Shown piece after piece: positions 51,506 through 59,675 of a DNA stretch of 64,000 nt (within the stretch, counting starts at the first letter, position 1; every line of letters starts with the position of its first letter). Under the pieces are notes generated by a model, which did no database searches, had not been told where the DNA came from, and worked only from the letters and a program-made list of their open reading frames with translations. Source of the stretch: Actinocatenispora thailandica (GTDB lineage Bacteria; Actinomycetota; Actinomycetes; Mycobacteriales; Micromonosporaceae); the NCBI RefSeq assembly GCF_016865425.1, contig NZ_AP023355.1:1920198-1984197 (forward strand). Reading direction: 5' to 3'. The position numbers were made by a program, and so were the translations under genes.

Positions 51506-52505
51506 GGTAGCTGGCCCAGTCCGCCGCGGTGGCGGCGAAGTCGACGTACAGCGCCACCCCGAAGGTCCGGCGTCGCGGCCGGTGCCCGAGGGCCAGCCGC
51601 ACCCCGCGCAGCGCGGCGGCCATCGTCTCGGCGTCGCCGCGGTGGCAGGCGGTGCGGTCGTGATAGGCCGGTACGCCGATCAACAGGGCGACGTTGCCCG
51701 GCACCACGCCCAGCGCGAGGCCGGTGGCCCGGCGGACGTACCCGGCGTAGCTGGTCGCGGTCGGCAGGCAGCTGTCGTACAGCATCACCGCGACCTGGTC
51801 GACGTGGCCCGCGAGCCGGCGCAGGTAACCGGGCGACCAGACGCCCCGCGGCCCGCCCGGCAGCGCGCGGATCGTGCTGGCGAGCCCCGGCACCGGCGCG
51901 AGCAGGCTCGCCGACAGGGACAGGACGGCATGGTACCGGCGGGTCGCCCGGTGGCTCGCGGCAAGCAGGGTGACCAGGTCGGCGTCGCCGTCGGCGACCG
52001 GCTCGAAGTCGTAGTGCACGCCGTCGAACCCGTCGCGCAGCACCTGGCGTAGCGAGGCGAGGATCGTGGCCCGGGTCCTCGCGGAGCCCAGCCGCAGCTG
52101 CCCGGGCACCGGATGGGCGCCGAGCCAGGCCTGCACCCGTACCCCCGGCAACGCCCGGTGCAGCGCGGTCACCAGCCACCTGGCCCGGGGCCGCTGCGAC
52201 CGGTCCAGGCTGCCGTCGTCGCGGAACGGGCCGGCATGCACGTACAGGTCGCGGATGCCGGTGTGCCGCAACCGGGCCGCCAGCGCGTCCACGTCGGACT
52301 GGCTCTTCCGGCCGTCGACCCACGCGTGGCCGAGCCACTCGGCGTCGTGCCCGGTGCCGCGGGCGGTGGGCGCAGGGGTGCCGCTGCCCTCGACCTGCAG
52401 TGCCACCGCACCGGCAGCCGCCACGAGTACGGCGGCGGCAGCCAGGCCGAGCGCCACGAGCAGCGCGCGGCGCGGCCAGCGTCGCCGCGGGAGGAGCCGG
52501 GGCAT
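51489..52505 (-). CDS. GH18-like TIM-barrel protein, membrane-anchored or secreted
   Basis: 338 aa. A basic start (MPRLLPRRRWPRR) is followed by a long hydrophobic helix (about residues 15-40), so it is exported or anchored. The ectodomain has barrel-like pieces: EWLGHAWVDGRKSQSDVDALAARLRHTGIRDLYVHAG, VQAWLGAHPVPG, and DGFDGVHYDFEPV, which matches the D-G-x-x-x-D-x-E pattern of GH18 chitinases, with Glu as the putative acid. YLRRLAGHVDQVAVMLYDSCLP and ALLIGVPAYHD continue the barrel. Activity on a chitin-like or other glycan is inferred; many such proteins are uncharacterised. Its 3' end is embedded in a 14-bp tandem array. Confidence 0.82.
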   Translation of the reverse strand: MPRLLPRRRWPRRALLVALGLAAAAVLVAAAGAVALQVEGSGTPAPTARGTGHDAEWLGHAWVDGRKSQSDVDALAARLRHTGIRDLYVHAGPFRDDGSLDRSQRPRARWLVTALHRALPGVRVQAWLGAHPVPGQLRLGSARTRATILASLRQVLRDGFDGVHYDFEPVADGDADLVTLLAASHRATRRYHAVLSLSASLLAPVPGLASTIRALPGGPRGVWSPGYLRRLAGHVDQVAVMLYDSCLPTATSYAGYVRRATGLALGVVPGNVALLIGVPAYHDRTACHRGDAETMAAALRGVRLALGHRPRRRTFGVALYVDFAATAADWASYRTAWS

Positions 52506-52540
52506 GCCGCAGATCCTGCCACCGGGGTCGGGCCGGACGG

Positions 52541-52610
52541 GTGGGGCTGGACCCACCCGTCCCGGGGTGTGGACGGATACCGGCCGCACCGCACGGTTCG
52601 TAGCGTCGTC
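52541..52610 (+). promoter_or_regulatory. Promoter block of the two-component operon
   Basis: Begins GTGGGGCTGGACCCACCC, with GGATACCG at offset 34 and TTCGTAGCGT at offset 56, the same order and spacing as the block before the acyltransferase gene at 44563. TAGCGT (52601-52606) is the likely -10. Autoregulation by the operon's response regulator is a reasonable guess. Confidence 0.7.
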
Positions 52611-52658
52611 GGTGTCGCCCGGCAGGCTGCCCGGGGACGAAGCGAACGGAGCCGAGAA

Positions 52659-53003
52659 GTGTTGCTACTGCTGCTGTTGAACCGCGTCTCGCCGCGGATC
52701 CGGGCCGGCCTGGGCGCCGTGTTCGTCGTCGCCGGCGTGGCGCTGGCCGCGGTGTCGGAGATCGTCGCGGCCGGGCTGCTGATCCACGCCGTCACGCTGG
52801 CCGCGGTCGGTGCGGTGCTCGCGGTCAGCGGTGCGGTCGGCCGGCGCCGCGCCGCCCGGCTGTCGGCCAAGCCGAGCGGTGCACCGCGGGGCGGGACGGA
52901 ACCCGGCGTTACCGGATCGGCGACCCGCGCGAGTGGGTCGGCGGCGCCGGCCGGGCCGGCGCCGGTTGCGACAATGACGACGATGCGGGGAGGGCGGCGA
53001 TGA
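52659..53003 (+). CDS. Small membrane protein, first gene of two-component operon
   Basis: 114 aa from a GTG with CGGAG seven bases upstream. Two hydrophobic helices (about residues 15-35 and 40-60) follow a hydrophobic Leu run at the extreme N terminus. The C-terminal 50 residues are Arg/Ala/Gly-rich and probably disordered in the cytoplasm. No family is recognised. It overlaps the sensor kinase by 4 bp, so it is probably an accessory component that modulates or senses for the kinase. Its promoter has the block shared with the acyltransferase. Confidence 0.78.
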   Translation: MLLLLLLNRVSPRIRAGLGAVFVVAGVALAAVSEIVAAGLLIHAVTLAAVGAVLAVSGAVGRRRAARLSAKPSGAPRGGTEPGVTGSATRASGSAAPAGPAPVATMTTMRGGRR

Positions 53004-54448
53004 CACGGTCGGCCGAGGACGGTCCGTTGCGGTGGGCGCGCGCCGTCGGGCTCGGGTTGTACCGGTCGGCGGTGCTGGTCGGGGTGACCGGCGTGCTGCC
53101 CGCGGTCGCCGTGCCCGTCTCGTTCTTCGGGTTCCGGTTTGCCCGGACCTGGTCGGCCGACCTGTCCGCCCCGCTCCCGGTACTGCTGCTGGTGACCGCC
53201 GGTGAGGTCGCGATGACGCTGGTGTGGACCGGTGCGGCCGGCTGGTTCGTGGTGGCGTTCCTCGGCCGGCCACTGAGCCGGGCCGCCCGCTGGGCGGCCG
53301 GACGCTGGCTCGGTGTGACGATCGAACCCCGGTACAACCCGGTGCTGCCGGTCACCCGGATGGCCACCGGCTTCTGGTGGAACGGCTACGCCTACCACGA
53401 GTCGGAGCGCGAGGCCCGCCGCCGGGCCGGTCTCGACGCCCGCCACCACGACCCGCAGCTGCGCCGCGACGCGCGCTGGCTGCTGGTCGCCGCGGTCACC
53501 GTCCTGCCGGCGACCGCGGCACCGCTGGCCTGCCTCGCGGCCGGCGGCTACCTGCTCGCCCGGCCCGGTGGCATCGGGTACGGCGCGGCGCTGTGCGCGG
53601 CCGGCCTGGCCGCGGCGCCGTTCGGCTGGCGGCTGCTCGGTCCGCTGGGGACCCGGCTGCTCGGCCCGTCGCCGCGCCGGCTCGACCAGCGGGTCGAGGA
53701 GCTGGAGGCGATCCGGGCCGACCTGACCCAGAACCAGGCGGCCGAGCTGGAGCGCATCGAGCGCGGCCTGCACGACGGGGCGCAGGCCCGGCTGGTCGCG
53801 CTGGGCATGTCGATGGGCGCCGCGGAGCGGCTGGTCGACCGGGACCCGGACCAGGCGAAGCGGATCCTGGCGCAGGCCCGTACCTCGTCGGCGGCGGCGC
53901 TGGCCGAGCTGCGCGCGCTGGTACGCGGGATCAACCCGCCGGTGCTCGCCGAGCGGGGCCTGGTCGACGCGGTACGGGCGCTGGCGCTGGACGCCGCGCT
54001 GCCGGTCGAGGTGCGCAGCACGCTGCCGGCCCGGCCGGAGCGGCCGGTGGAGTCGGCGGTGTACTTCGCCGTCGCGGAACTGCTCGCGAACGCGGTCAAG
54101 CACGCCCGGGCGAGCCGGGTCGAGATCGACCTGGACTACGGTGAGCGGGTGCTGACCGCGACCGTGACCGACGACGGTATCGGCGGTGCCGCACCGGGCG
54201 CCGGTCCGGCACCGGCCGGGACGAGCCAGCCGGCTGGGACGGGGCAGCCGGGTGCCGGCGGGGCCGGGGCGAGCCAGCCGGCTGGGACGGGGCAGCCCGG
54301 TGCCGGCGGGGCCGGGTCCGGGCTGACCGGGTCCGGGCTGGCCGGGATCGAGCGCCGGATGGCGGCGTTCGGCGGGGTGTTGCGGATCGACAGCCCGGCC
54401 GGTGGGCCGAGCCGGATCACGGTGGCGGTGCCATGCGCGTTGTCGTAG
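53000..54448 (+). CDS. Sensor histidine kinase (HisKA_3, NarL-type)
   Basis: 482 aa. Four membrane helices in a PF13796-like sensor region occupy residues 15-230, with a cytoplasmic stretch ESEREARRRAGLDARHHDPQLRRDARW between pairs. The phosphoacceptor region LERIERGLHDGAQARLVALGMSMGAAERLV (His about residue 258) is typical of kinases that pair with NarL/LuxR regulators. N box AELLANAVKHARAS and G1 DDGIGG follow. A 16-residue repeat (Ser-Gln-Pro-Ala-Gly-Thr-Gly-Gln-Pro-Gly and so on, 48-bp unit) is inserted between G1 and GLAGIERRMAAFGG. It overlaps the response regulator by 16 bp. Confidence 0.93.
   Translation: MTRSAEDGPLRWARAVGLGLYRSAVLVGVTGVLPAVAVPVSFFGFRFARTWSADLSAPLPVLLLVTAGEVAMTLVWTGAAGWFVVAFLGRPLSRAARWAAGRWLGVTIEPRYNPVLPVTRMATGFWWNGYAYHESEREARRRAGLDARHHDPQLRRDARWLLVAAVTVLPATAAPLACLAAGGYLLARPGGIGYGAALCAAGLAAAPFGWRLLGPLGTRLLGPSPRRLDQRVEELEAIRADLTQNQAAELERIERGLHDGAQARLVALGMSMGAAERLVDRDPDQAKRILAQARTSSAAALAELRALVRGINPPVLAERGLVDAVRALALDAALPVEVRSTLPARPERPVESAVYFAVAELLANAVKHARASRVEIDLDYGERVLTATVTDDGIGGAAPGAGPAPAGTSQPAGTGQPGAGGAGASQPAGTGQPGAGGAGSGLTGSGLAGIERRMAAFGGVLRIDSPAGGPSRITVAVPCALS
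54223..54317 (+). repeat. Two 48-bp in-frame repeats in kinase ATP lid
   Basis: Direct copies start GAGCCAGCCGGCTGGGACGG at 54223 and 54271 with one or two substitutions; each codes for a Gly/Pro-rich 16-mer inside the kinase's ATP-binding lid. Confidence 0.88.
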
Positions 54449-55086
54449 CCGAGGACCTGTTCCTACTGCGGGACGGGCTGGTCCGGCTGGTCGAAGCGTA
54501 CGGGCACACCGTCGTCGCGGCCGTCGGTACCGGTCCGGAGGCGCTCGACGCGTTGCGCACCCACCGGCCCGACGTGTCCATCGTGGACGTCCGGCTGCCG
54601 CCGACGTTCTCCGACGAGGGCCTGCAGGCGGCGCTCACCGCCCGCCGGGAGATCCCCGGCCTGCCGGTGCTGATCCTGTCCCAGCACGTCGAGCAGCTCT
54701 ACGCGCGCGAGCTGCTGGCCGACGACCGGGGCGGGATCGGCTACCAGCTCAAGGACCGGGTGCTGGACGCCGACCAGTTCACCGACGCGCTGCAGCGGGT
54801 CGCGGACGGTGGTACCGCGCTGGATCCGACGGTGGTCGCGAAACTGCTCGGCCGGCCGGCCCGGGTCGACCCGCTCGCCGCCCTCACCGAGCGGGAGCGC
54901 TCGGTACTGGAGTCGATGGCCGAGGGGTTGTCCAACGCGGCGATCGCGGCCAGGCTGTTCCTGAGCGAGGGCGCGATCAGCAAGTACACCACGTCGATCT
55001 TCGCCAAGCTCGGCATCGCGGCTGCCGACGACACGAACCGCCGGGTCCGGGCGGTGCTCGCCTACCTCGACGGCGCCGGTAGCTGA
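54433..55086 (+). CDS. NarL/LuxR-family response regulator
   Basis: 217 aa. Receiver domain: MRVVVAEDLFLLRDGLVRLVEAYGH (acidic pocket), phosphoacceptor Asp in VSIVDVRLPP (about residue 52), conserved Thr/Ser at VLILSQHVE and Lys in YQLKDRV. The LuxR helix-turn-helix fills residues 150-210: LTERERSVLESMAEGLSNAAIAARLFLSEGAISKYTTSIFAKLGI. It is cotranscribed with its kinase. The palindromic core GTGGG-N6-CCCAC found in front of this operon and the acyltransferase is a plausible binding site. Confidence 0.95.
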   Translation: MRVVVAEDLFLLRDGLVRLVEAYGHTVVAAVGTGPEALDALRTHRPDVSIVDVRLPPTFSDEGLQAALTARREIPGLPVLILSQHVEQLYARELLADDRGGIGYQLKDRVLDADQFTDALQRVADGGTALDPTVVAKLLGRPARVDPLAALTERERSVLESMAEGLSNAAIAARLFLSEGAISKYTTSIFAKLGIAAADDTNRRVRAVLAYLDGAGS

Positions 55087-55192
55087 TCTGCGGCGGGGTC
55101 CCGGTTGTGCCCGCCGCGCCGCCGCTGCCGTCGTAGGCTGGTGCATCGAGGTCGTGGCGGGGGGTCGCCGACCGAGTGGATGGTGTTGCGTG

Positions 55193-56116
55193 ATGGATCT
55201 GGATGCCGTCGCCGACCAGCTGTACGCGTTGTCGCCCAGCGAGTTCACCGCGGCACGCACCGACCGGGAGAAGGCGGCACGGTCCGACGGCGAGCGGGCG
55301 CTGGCCGCCCGGATCCATGCGCTGCGCCGGCCGACCGTGGCCGCGTGGGCCGGCAACCTGCTCGCCCGTACCCGGTCGGCCCAGGCGCAGCGGCTGCTGG
55401 GGTTGGGCGAGGAACTGCGTGCGGCGTACCGCGACCTCGACGGCTCCCGGATCCGGGCGTTGTCGGCCGAGCAACGGCGGCTGATTCCGGTACTGGTCGG
55501 GGACGCCGCCCGGCTGGCCGCCGCGGCCGGCCACCCGCTCGGCGCCGACGCGCGCCGCGAGGTCGAGCAGACGCTGCACGCGGTGGTCGCCGACGCCCAG
55601 GCGGGACAGCGGTGGATCCGCGGCCGGCTGGACCGGCCGCTCGCCACCGCCGGGCTGGCCGCCGTCGCCGCCCCGGGCGATGCCGCGGCGGCCGGCGGTG
55701 AGGTGGTCGAGCTGGGGGCGGCCGCGGCCCGCCGCGGCACGTCGGCCGGACGGCCGCGGCGCCGGGCCGGCGCCGGCAGATCGGGTACCGACGGACCCGC
55801 GGCCGACCGGGGTACCGCAGGCTCGGCGCCCGGTCACGGCACCGGCACCCGGCGCGGCACCGAGGCCGAGCGGGCGCTGCGGACCAGCGTCGAGGCGCGG
55901 GCGGCGGCGGAGCGGGAGCTGGCCGACGCGCAGTCCGCGGTCCGTGCCGCGGAGCGGCGGATCGCCGAGCTCAGCAGCGAACTGGACCGCGCCGGCCGCG
56001 AGCAGCAGGCCGCCAAGGAGCGGGCCCGGACCGCGCGGCGGGAGCTGACCCGGGCCGACCGCACCGCGCAGGTCGCGCAGCGACGGGCCGCGCAGCACCG
56101 CCGTCCCGACGACTAG
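55193..56116 (+). CDS. Coiled-coil hypothetical protein
   Basis: 307 aa; the ATG at 55193 follows a GTG-rich region without a strong ribosome site, and a longer start at 55154 is possible. Residues 1-160 are helical and moderately conserved in style: LDAVADQLYALSPSEFTAARTDREKAARSDGERALAARIHALRRPTVAAWAGNLLARTR. Residues 180-230 are a Gly/Arg-rich linker, and 230-307 a highly charged coiled coil (AERELADAQSAVRAAERRIAELSSELDRAGREQQAAKERARTARREL). I know similar proteins in streptomycetes of unknown function. Cytoplasmic; possibly structural or nucleic-acid associated because of its basic nature. Confidence 0.82.
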   Translation: MDLDAVADQLYALSPSEFTAARTDREKAARSDGERALAARIHALRRPTVAAWAGNLLARTRSAQAQRLLGLGEELRAAYRDLDGSRIRALSAEQRRLIPVLVGDAARLAAAAGHPLGADARREVEQTLHAVVADAQAGQRWIRGRLDRPLATAGLAAVAAPGDAAAAGGEVVELGAAAARRGTSAGRPRRRAGAGRSGTDGPAADRGTAGSAPGHGTGTRRGTEAERALRTSVEARAAAERELADAQSAVRAAERRIAELSSELDRAGREQQAAKERARTARRELTRADRTAQVAQRRAAQHRRPDD

Positions 56117-56164
56117 GCGGGGCTGGTCGCGTGCCGAGGGCCGCACCGGACCACGCGTCGGACC

Positions 56165-56333
56165 CTGGGGCGTGTCTTCATGGCCAGCCACCCGGCTGCG
56201 CCGGGCCCGTCTGCCCGCTCGCGGCGTTGTCGGCACGAGCGCATCCGACACCGGTATGCACCCGCACCTCCGCCTTGCGCGCGAACCAACGGACTCCGGC
56301 TCGCCCGGGCGGAGCCATGAAGACACGCCCTAG
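56165..56333. mobile_element. 169-bp MITE-like element with 20-bp terminal repeats
   Basis: The ends CTGGGGCGTGTCTTCATGGC (56165-56184) and its inverted copy at 56314-56333 match at 19 of 20 bases. GGGCGTGTC ends are common in IS5-type elements of actinomycetes, by memory. The 130-bp interior has no transposase and only short spurious frames. The right end overlaps the stop codon of the TetR gene. A non-autonomous miniature element mobilised in trans is the best explanation; no clear target-site duplication was found. Confidence 0.6.
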
Positions 56334-57025
56334 CGAGCGGCCCGGTAGCTGGCGAGAAACACCGCGACGGCGCGGTCGGCGGCGCGGCGGATCTCCGGCT
56401 CGGGCACCCGGTCGTCGTCGACGTGGAACATGCCGCGGTCCAGCGCCGGCCCGAGGACCAGGAAGGCGAAGTCCTCGGCGGCGTCGCCCGGGTCGCCGGT
56501 GAGCAGGCCCCGGTCGGCGAGCCGGGAGAACACGTCGGCCAGCGCCGCGAGCACCCGGGCCGGCGCGCGCCGGTGGTACTCGCGGGCCAGCTCGGGGAAG
56601 CGGCCGGACTCGCCGATGATCAGCCGGCGCACGGCGAGCACCTGCGGATTGAGCACGGTGGACAGGTAGCGCCGGGCCAACGAGCGCAGCGCCGGTTCGA
56701 GATCGTCGGCGGCGCGCACCTCGGCGAGTTCGGCCGGCACCTCGGCGGCGAACCGTTCGGCGGTCGCGGTGACGCCGAGGATGATCTCGGCGAACAGCGT
56801 CTTCTTGTCCCGGAACTGGTTGTAGACGGTCTGCTTGGACACCGCCGCGGCGGCGGCGATCTGGTCGGTGCTGGTGCCCTGGTAGCCCTGGCGCAGGAAC
56901 AGGCCGGTGGCCGCCTGCACGATGGCGCCCCGCTTGCCGGTCGCGCCGGCCGAGTCGCTCGACGCGGCACGGCCGATGCGCACGATCAGCTCGTCGGTGT
57001 GGGTGTTCCCGGCCGGTTCGCCCAT
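56330..57025 (-). CDS. TetR-family regulator (AefR-like C-terminal type)
   Basis: 231 aa; ATG with GGGAGGG upstream. The helix-turn-helix spans about residues 30-75: KRGAIVQAATGLFLRQGYQGTSTDQIAAAAAVSKQTVYNQFRDKKTLFAEII. The C-terminal domain (LNPQVLAVRRLIIGESGRFPELAREYHRRAPARVLAALADVF) is of the TetR_C_7/AefR type. Three ACTG-N2-CAGT sites lie between it and the divergent DUF998 gene. Its stop codon is the outermost base set of the MITE-like element, so the insertion may have redefined the C terminus, although the last residues look normal. Confidence 0.93.
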   Translation of the reverse strand: MGEPAGNTHTDELIVRIGRAASSDSAGATGKRGAIVQAATGLFLRQGYQGTSTDQIAAAAAVSKQTVYNQFRDKKTLFAEIILGVTATAERFAAEVPAELAEVRAADDLEPALRSLARRYLSTVLNPQVLAVRRLIIGESGRFPELAREYHRRAPARVLAALADVFSRLADRGLLTGDPGDAAEDFAFLVLGPALDRGMFHVDDDRVPEPEIRRAADRAVAVFLASYRAAR

Positions 57026-57050
57026 CTGCCCTCCCGGTGTTCCGCCGTAC

Positions 57051-57107
57051 TGGACTGGACAGTACCCGATGCGGTACTGTCCAGTCCACTCGGTACTGAT
57101 CAGTCCA
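57051..57107. promoter_or_regulatory. Triple TetR operator
   Basis: TGGACTGGACAGTACC (57051-57066) and GGTACTGTCCAGTCCA (57073-57088) form a perfect 16-bp-arm inverted repeat, and GGTACTGATCAGTCCA (57092-57107) is a third related copy. Each holds a palindromic core ACTG-N2-CAGT. They cover the divergent TetR/DUF998 promoters. Confidence 0.85.
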
Positions 57108-57144
57108 ATGAATCAGACGATGCGGTCCAACCCGGGAGGCTGAC

Positions 57145-57855
57145 ATGACGACACCCACGCAACCGGTCGGGGCCGCCGCGGCACGGAGCCGGAGCAGCTG
57201 CGACCGCAGCCGCGCCGTCACTCGCTCGCTGCTCGGCTACGGCGTGCTGGCCGGCCCGTTCTACGTGCTGGTCAGCCTGGCGCAGGCGATGACCCGGCGC
57301 GGGTTCGACCTCGCGCACCACGACTGGAGCCTGCTCGCCAACGGCAGCCTCGGCTGGATCCAGATCGCCAACCTGGTGCTGTCCGGGGCGATGGTGGTCG
57401 CGGCGGCCGTCGGCATGCGCCGCGCGCTGGCTGGCACGCCCGGCTGCCGGTGGGTGCCACGGCTGGTCGCCGGGTACGGGATCGGGCTGGTGCTGGCCGG
57501 CGCGTTCGTCGCGGATCCGGCGAACGGTTTCCCGATCGGTACTCCCGCGGGCCGGGCGGCCGAGGTCTCCTGGCACGGGATGCTGCACCTGGCGGCCGGT
57601 GGCCTCGGGTTCCTGTGCCTGATCGCCGCGTGCCTGGTGTACGCCCGCCGCCTCCGGCGGCTCGGCCACCGTGGCTGGGCGCTCTACTCGGCGCTGACCG
57701 GGGTGCTGTTCCTGGTTTCGTTCGCCGGGATCACCAGCGGTTCGAGCAGCGCCCCCGTGGTGCTCGGGTTCACTGCCGGAGTGCTGCTCGCCTGGGCCTG
57801 GCTCGCCGCGGTGTCGGTGCGGCTCTACCGCGCCACCCCGAAGCCCGGCGCCTGA
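57145..57855 (+). CDS. DUF998 membrane protein, TetR-controlled
   Basis: 236 aa; ATG with GGGAGG upstream. Six hydrophobic segments in DUF998 style: LLGYGVLAGPFYVLVSLAQAM, DWSLLANGSLGWIQIANLVLSGAMVVAAAVGMRRAL, LVAGYGIGLVLAGAFVADP, SWHGMLHLAAGGLGFLCLIAACLVYARRL, and two more. The conserved FVADPANGFPIGTP loop faces outwards. Function of the family is unknown. The divergent TetR gene with three shared operator sites implies inducible expression. Confidence 0.92.
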   Translation: MTTPTQPVGAAAARSRSSCDRSRAVTRSLLGYGVLAGPFYVLVSLAQAMTRRGFDLAHHDWSLLANGSLGWIQIANLVLSGAMVVAAAVGMRRALAGTPGCRWVPRLVAGYGIGLVLAGAFVADPANGFPIGTPAGRAAEVSWHGMLHLAAGGLGFLCLIAACLVYARRLRRLGHRGWALYSALTGVLFLVSFAGITSGSSSAPVVLGFTAGVLLAWAWLAAVSVRLYRATPKPGA

Positions 57856-57857
57856 GC

Positions 57858-57924
57858 GCGTGCGGGCCGGGCCGCGGCTGCGGGCCGGTCGGTCACGGTG
57901 CGGCTTCAGGGCCGGCCGGCACGC
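57858..57924. terminator. Possible hairpin between convergent genes
   Basis: GCGTGCGGGCCGG (57858-57870) and CCGGCCGGCACGC (57912-57924) pair at 12 of 13 positions across a 41-nt GC-rich loop, between the DUF998 gene and the convergent deacetylase gene. Weak candidate. Confidence 0.35.
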
Positions 57925-57935
57925 ACCCCGCACGG

Positions 57936-59324
57936 TCACTCGGCCAGGCGGTAGTCGTCGGTGGTCACCGTGCCGGCCGAGGTCAGCCGCAGGCCGAACG
58001 AGACCGCGGTGGCGCCCTCCGGTACCGGCGGGGTGCGCCACGAGAGGTGCCGCCAGGTTCCGGTGGCCGGCTGCTTCGGCGGGTGCACCGGCCAGGCGGT
58101 CCAGGCGCCCCGGGCGGTGCGGTAGTAGAGCACCGGCCGGGTTGCGGCGGTCGCGGTGTACCAGACGCCCAGCGTGTACCGCCGCCCCGGCGCGACCGCG
58201 GGCGCGCAGCTGCCGAGGTCCAGCGACGGCATCAGCTGCGCCCCGCCGGAGTGGTAGCCGCGTACCGTCAACCGGGCGGCGAACCGGCCGCCGTGCGCGG
58301 CCCCGGTGCGGCTCACCGCGGCCGAGTTGTGGCCGAACCCGGTGTGCCGGAAACAGGCCGGTTCGCCGTGCTGCCAGTTCTCCAGCGACGGGTCGCGCAC
58401 CGCGTTGTGCCGCGGTGCCACCGGCGCCGGTGCGGCCAGCCGGTGCGCGGGACGGACCGGGCCGCGCACGACGGCGTCCATCGGCCGGACCACCGTTCCC
58501 CGGGCGGCGCGCGGGGCCAGCCAGTCCAGGAACCGCCGGAACGTCCGCGGCGGTATCCCGATGTCGCTGCAGCCGTCGCAGACGTGGTGGAACGTCAGCG
58601 GCAGCCAGCCACCGTGCCGCTCCGCGCCGCGAACCTCGTTGATCAGGTCGGCCAGGGTCCAGCCGCTGTCGAACTCGGCGGGCGCCCGCACGTCGTACGG
58701 GTCCGGCGGCGGGATCCGCTCGGTGTACGGGCACTCGGTGCAGTCGGTCGGGGTACGCACCGAGTGCAGGTCGCCGAGCTGCCGGGCGCTGTTGTACCCG
58801 CAGTCGCGCACGATCCGGCGCTCCCGCGGTCCGAGCGCGTCGTACGGGTAGGCGAACGAGGTCACCGGAATGCCCCAGCGCAGCCAGTTGCTGCGATCGT
58901 CGCACACCTCCCGGCGCGCTTCGGCGGCGGTGACGTCCGGCAGGTTCTCGTGCAGCACGGTGTGGCCGCCGATCTCCAGCCCCTTCGCGCGCATCTCGCG
59001 CACCTGTGCGAGCGACAGGTACCCGGGCAGGCCGACCCACCCGGACGGCACGTAGAAGGTGCCGGGCAGCTTGTGCCGCAACAGTTCGCGGGCGCCGACG
59101 AGCTGGTCCGCGTAGCCGTCGTCGAAGGTCAGCGACACGACCAGGCGATGACCGGTCGGCGCGCCACGGGCGGCGGGAACCGCGGCCAGGCCGGCGAGCG
59201 GGTCGGCCGGCGGCGCTGGCCGGCCGCCCCGGTGCCCTGCGGCGACCACCAACCCGGCGACGAGCAGTGCGAACGCGAGCCAGGCCGGCAGCAGCCAGCC
59301 ACGGGCGAGGCGGTGCGCGCGCAT
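57936..59324 (-). CDS. Polysaccharide deacetylase (NodB) with C-terminal sugar-binding-like domain
   Basis: 462 aa. A membrane anchor or signal helix spans residues 10-30. The NodB domain at 60-300 has VSLTFDDGYADQ (Asp-Asp metal/base), GLEIGGHTVLHENL (H-x-x-x-H metal ligands), SFAYPYDALGPRERRIV and PLTFHHVCDG. Residues about 310-462 (RDPSLENWQHGEPACF ... RLTVRGYHSGGAQL ... GVWYTATAATRPVLYY) form a jelly-roll resembling carbohydrate-binding modules. It would remove N- or O-acetyl groups from an extracellular glycan. It is divergent from the nucleotide-sugar dehydrogenase operon, sharing a 351-bp promoter region with paired palindromes. Confidence 0.93.
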   Translation of the reverse strand: MRAHRLARGWLLPAWLAFALLVAGLVVAAGHRGGRPAPPADPLAGLAAVPAARGAPTGHRLVVSLTFDDGYADQLVGARELLRHKLPGTFYVPSGWVGLPGYLSLAQVREMRAKGLEIGGHTVLHENLPDVTAAEARREVCDDRSNWLRWGIPVTSFAYPYDALGPRERRIVRDCGYNSARQLGDLHSVRTPTDCTECPYTERIPPPDPYDVRAPAEFDSGWTLADLINEVRGAERHGGWLPLTFHHVCDGCSDIGIPPRTFRRFLDWLAPRAARGTVVRPMDAVVRGPVRPAHRLAAPAPVAPRHNAVRDPSLENWQHGEPACFRHTGFGHNSAAVSRTGAAHGGRFAARLTVRGYHSGGAQLMPSLDLGSCAPAVAPGRRYTLGVWYTATAATRPVLYYRTARGAWTAWPVHPPKQPATGTWRHLSWRTPPVPEGATAVSFGLRLTSAGTVTTDDYRLAE

Positions 59325-59370
59325 CGCCTCACGCTAAGCCGGCCGGCCTGCCGGCGCCCCCGTCAAACGA

Positions 59371-59386
59371 CGTAGACCGGGCTACG
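59371..59386. promoter_or_regulatory. Palindrome CGTAG-N6-CTACG, copy 1
   Basis: Perfect 5-bp arms with a 6-nt spacer (ACCGGG), 47 bp upstream of the deacetylase start. The same layout recurs at 59524, suggesting one regulator controls both divergent transcripts. Confidence 0.55.
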
Positions 59387-59523
59387 CCAGCGGTTCGACC
59401 GGCCGCCGCTGCCAGCCGCGGCGGACCGGCCGGCCGGCCCGGATCCGCGGCCCGATCGCAGGTTCTGGGCTCACCCGCGCCGTGGGGCCGGCACCGGTAC
59501 CGCCGGCCCGCTCCGCCAATCGG

Positions 59524-59539
59524 CGTAGGGCTTGCTACG
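59524..59539. promoter_or_regulatory. Palindrome CGTAG-N6-CTACG, copy 2
   Basis: Same arms and spacer length (GGCTTG) as copy 1, 153 bp away, 136 bp upstream of the dehydrogenase start. Confidence 0.55.
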
Positions 59540-59675
59540 CGCTTCGCCCGGAGACCGCGGGTACCTCGGCGACCTACGGTGCACGCAGGGCCGCCGGGAG
59601 CCGGCGGCGTACCGGGCTCGACGGACGCTGGCGCGTCCCCGCCGGGCCGCCCGAGGGACACGAGGTGGTGTCGCC

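Larger units (their letters stand above)
59325..59675. other. 351-bp divergent promoter region of the glycan cluster
   Basis: Non-coding gap between the deacetylase and the dehydrogenase operon. Two CGTAG-N6-CTACG palindromes are listed separately. The remainder is GC-rich without a convincing frame; GAGGTGG near 59662 serves as ribosome site for the dehydrogenase. Confidence 0.6.
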
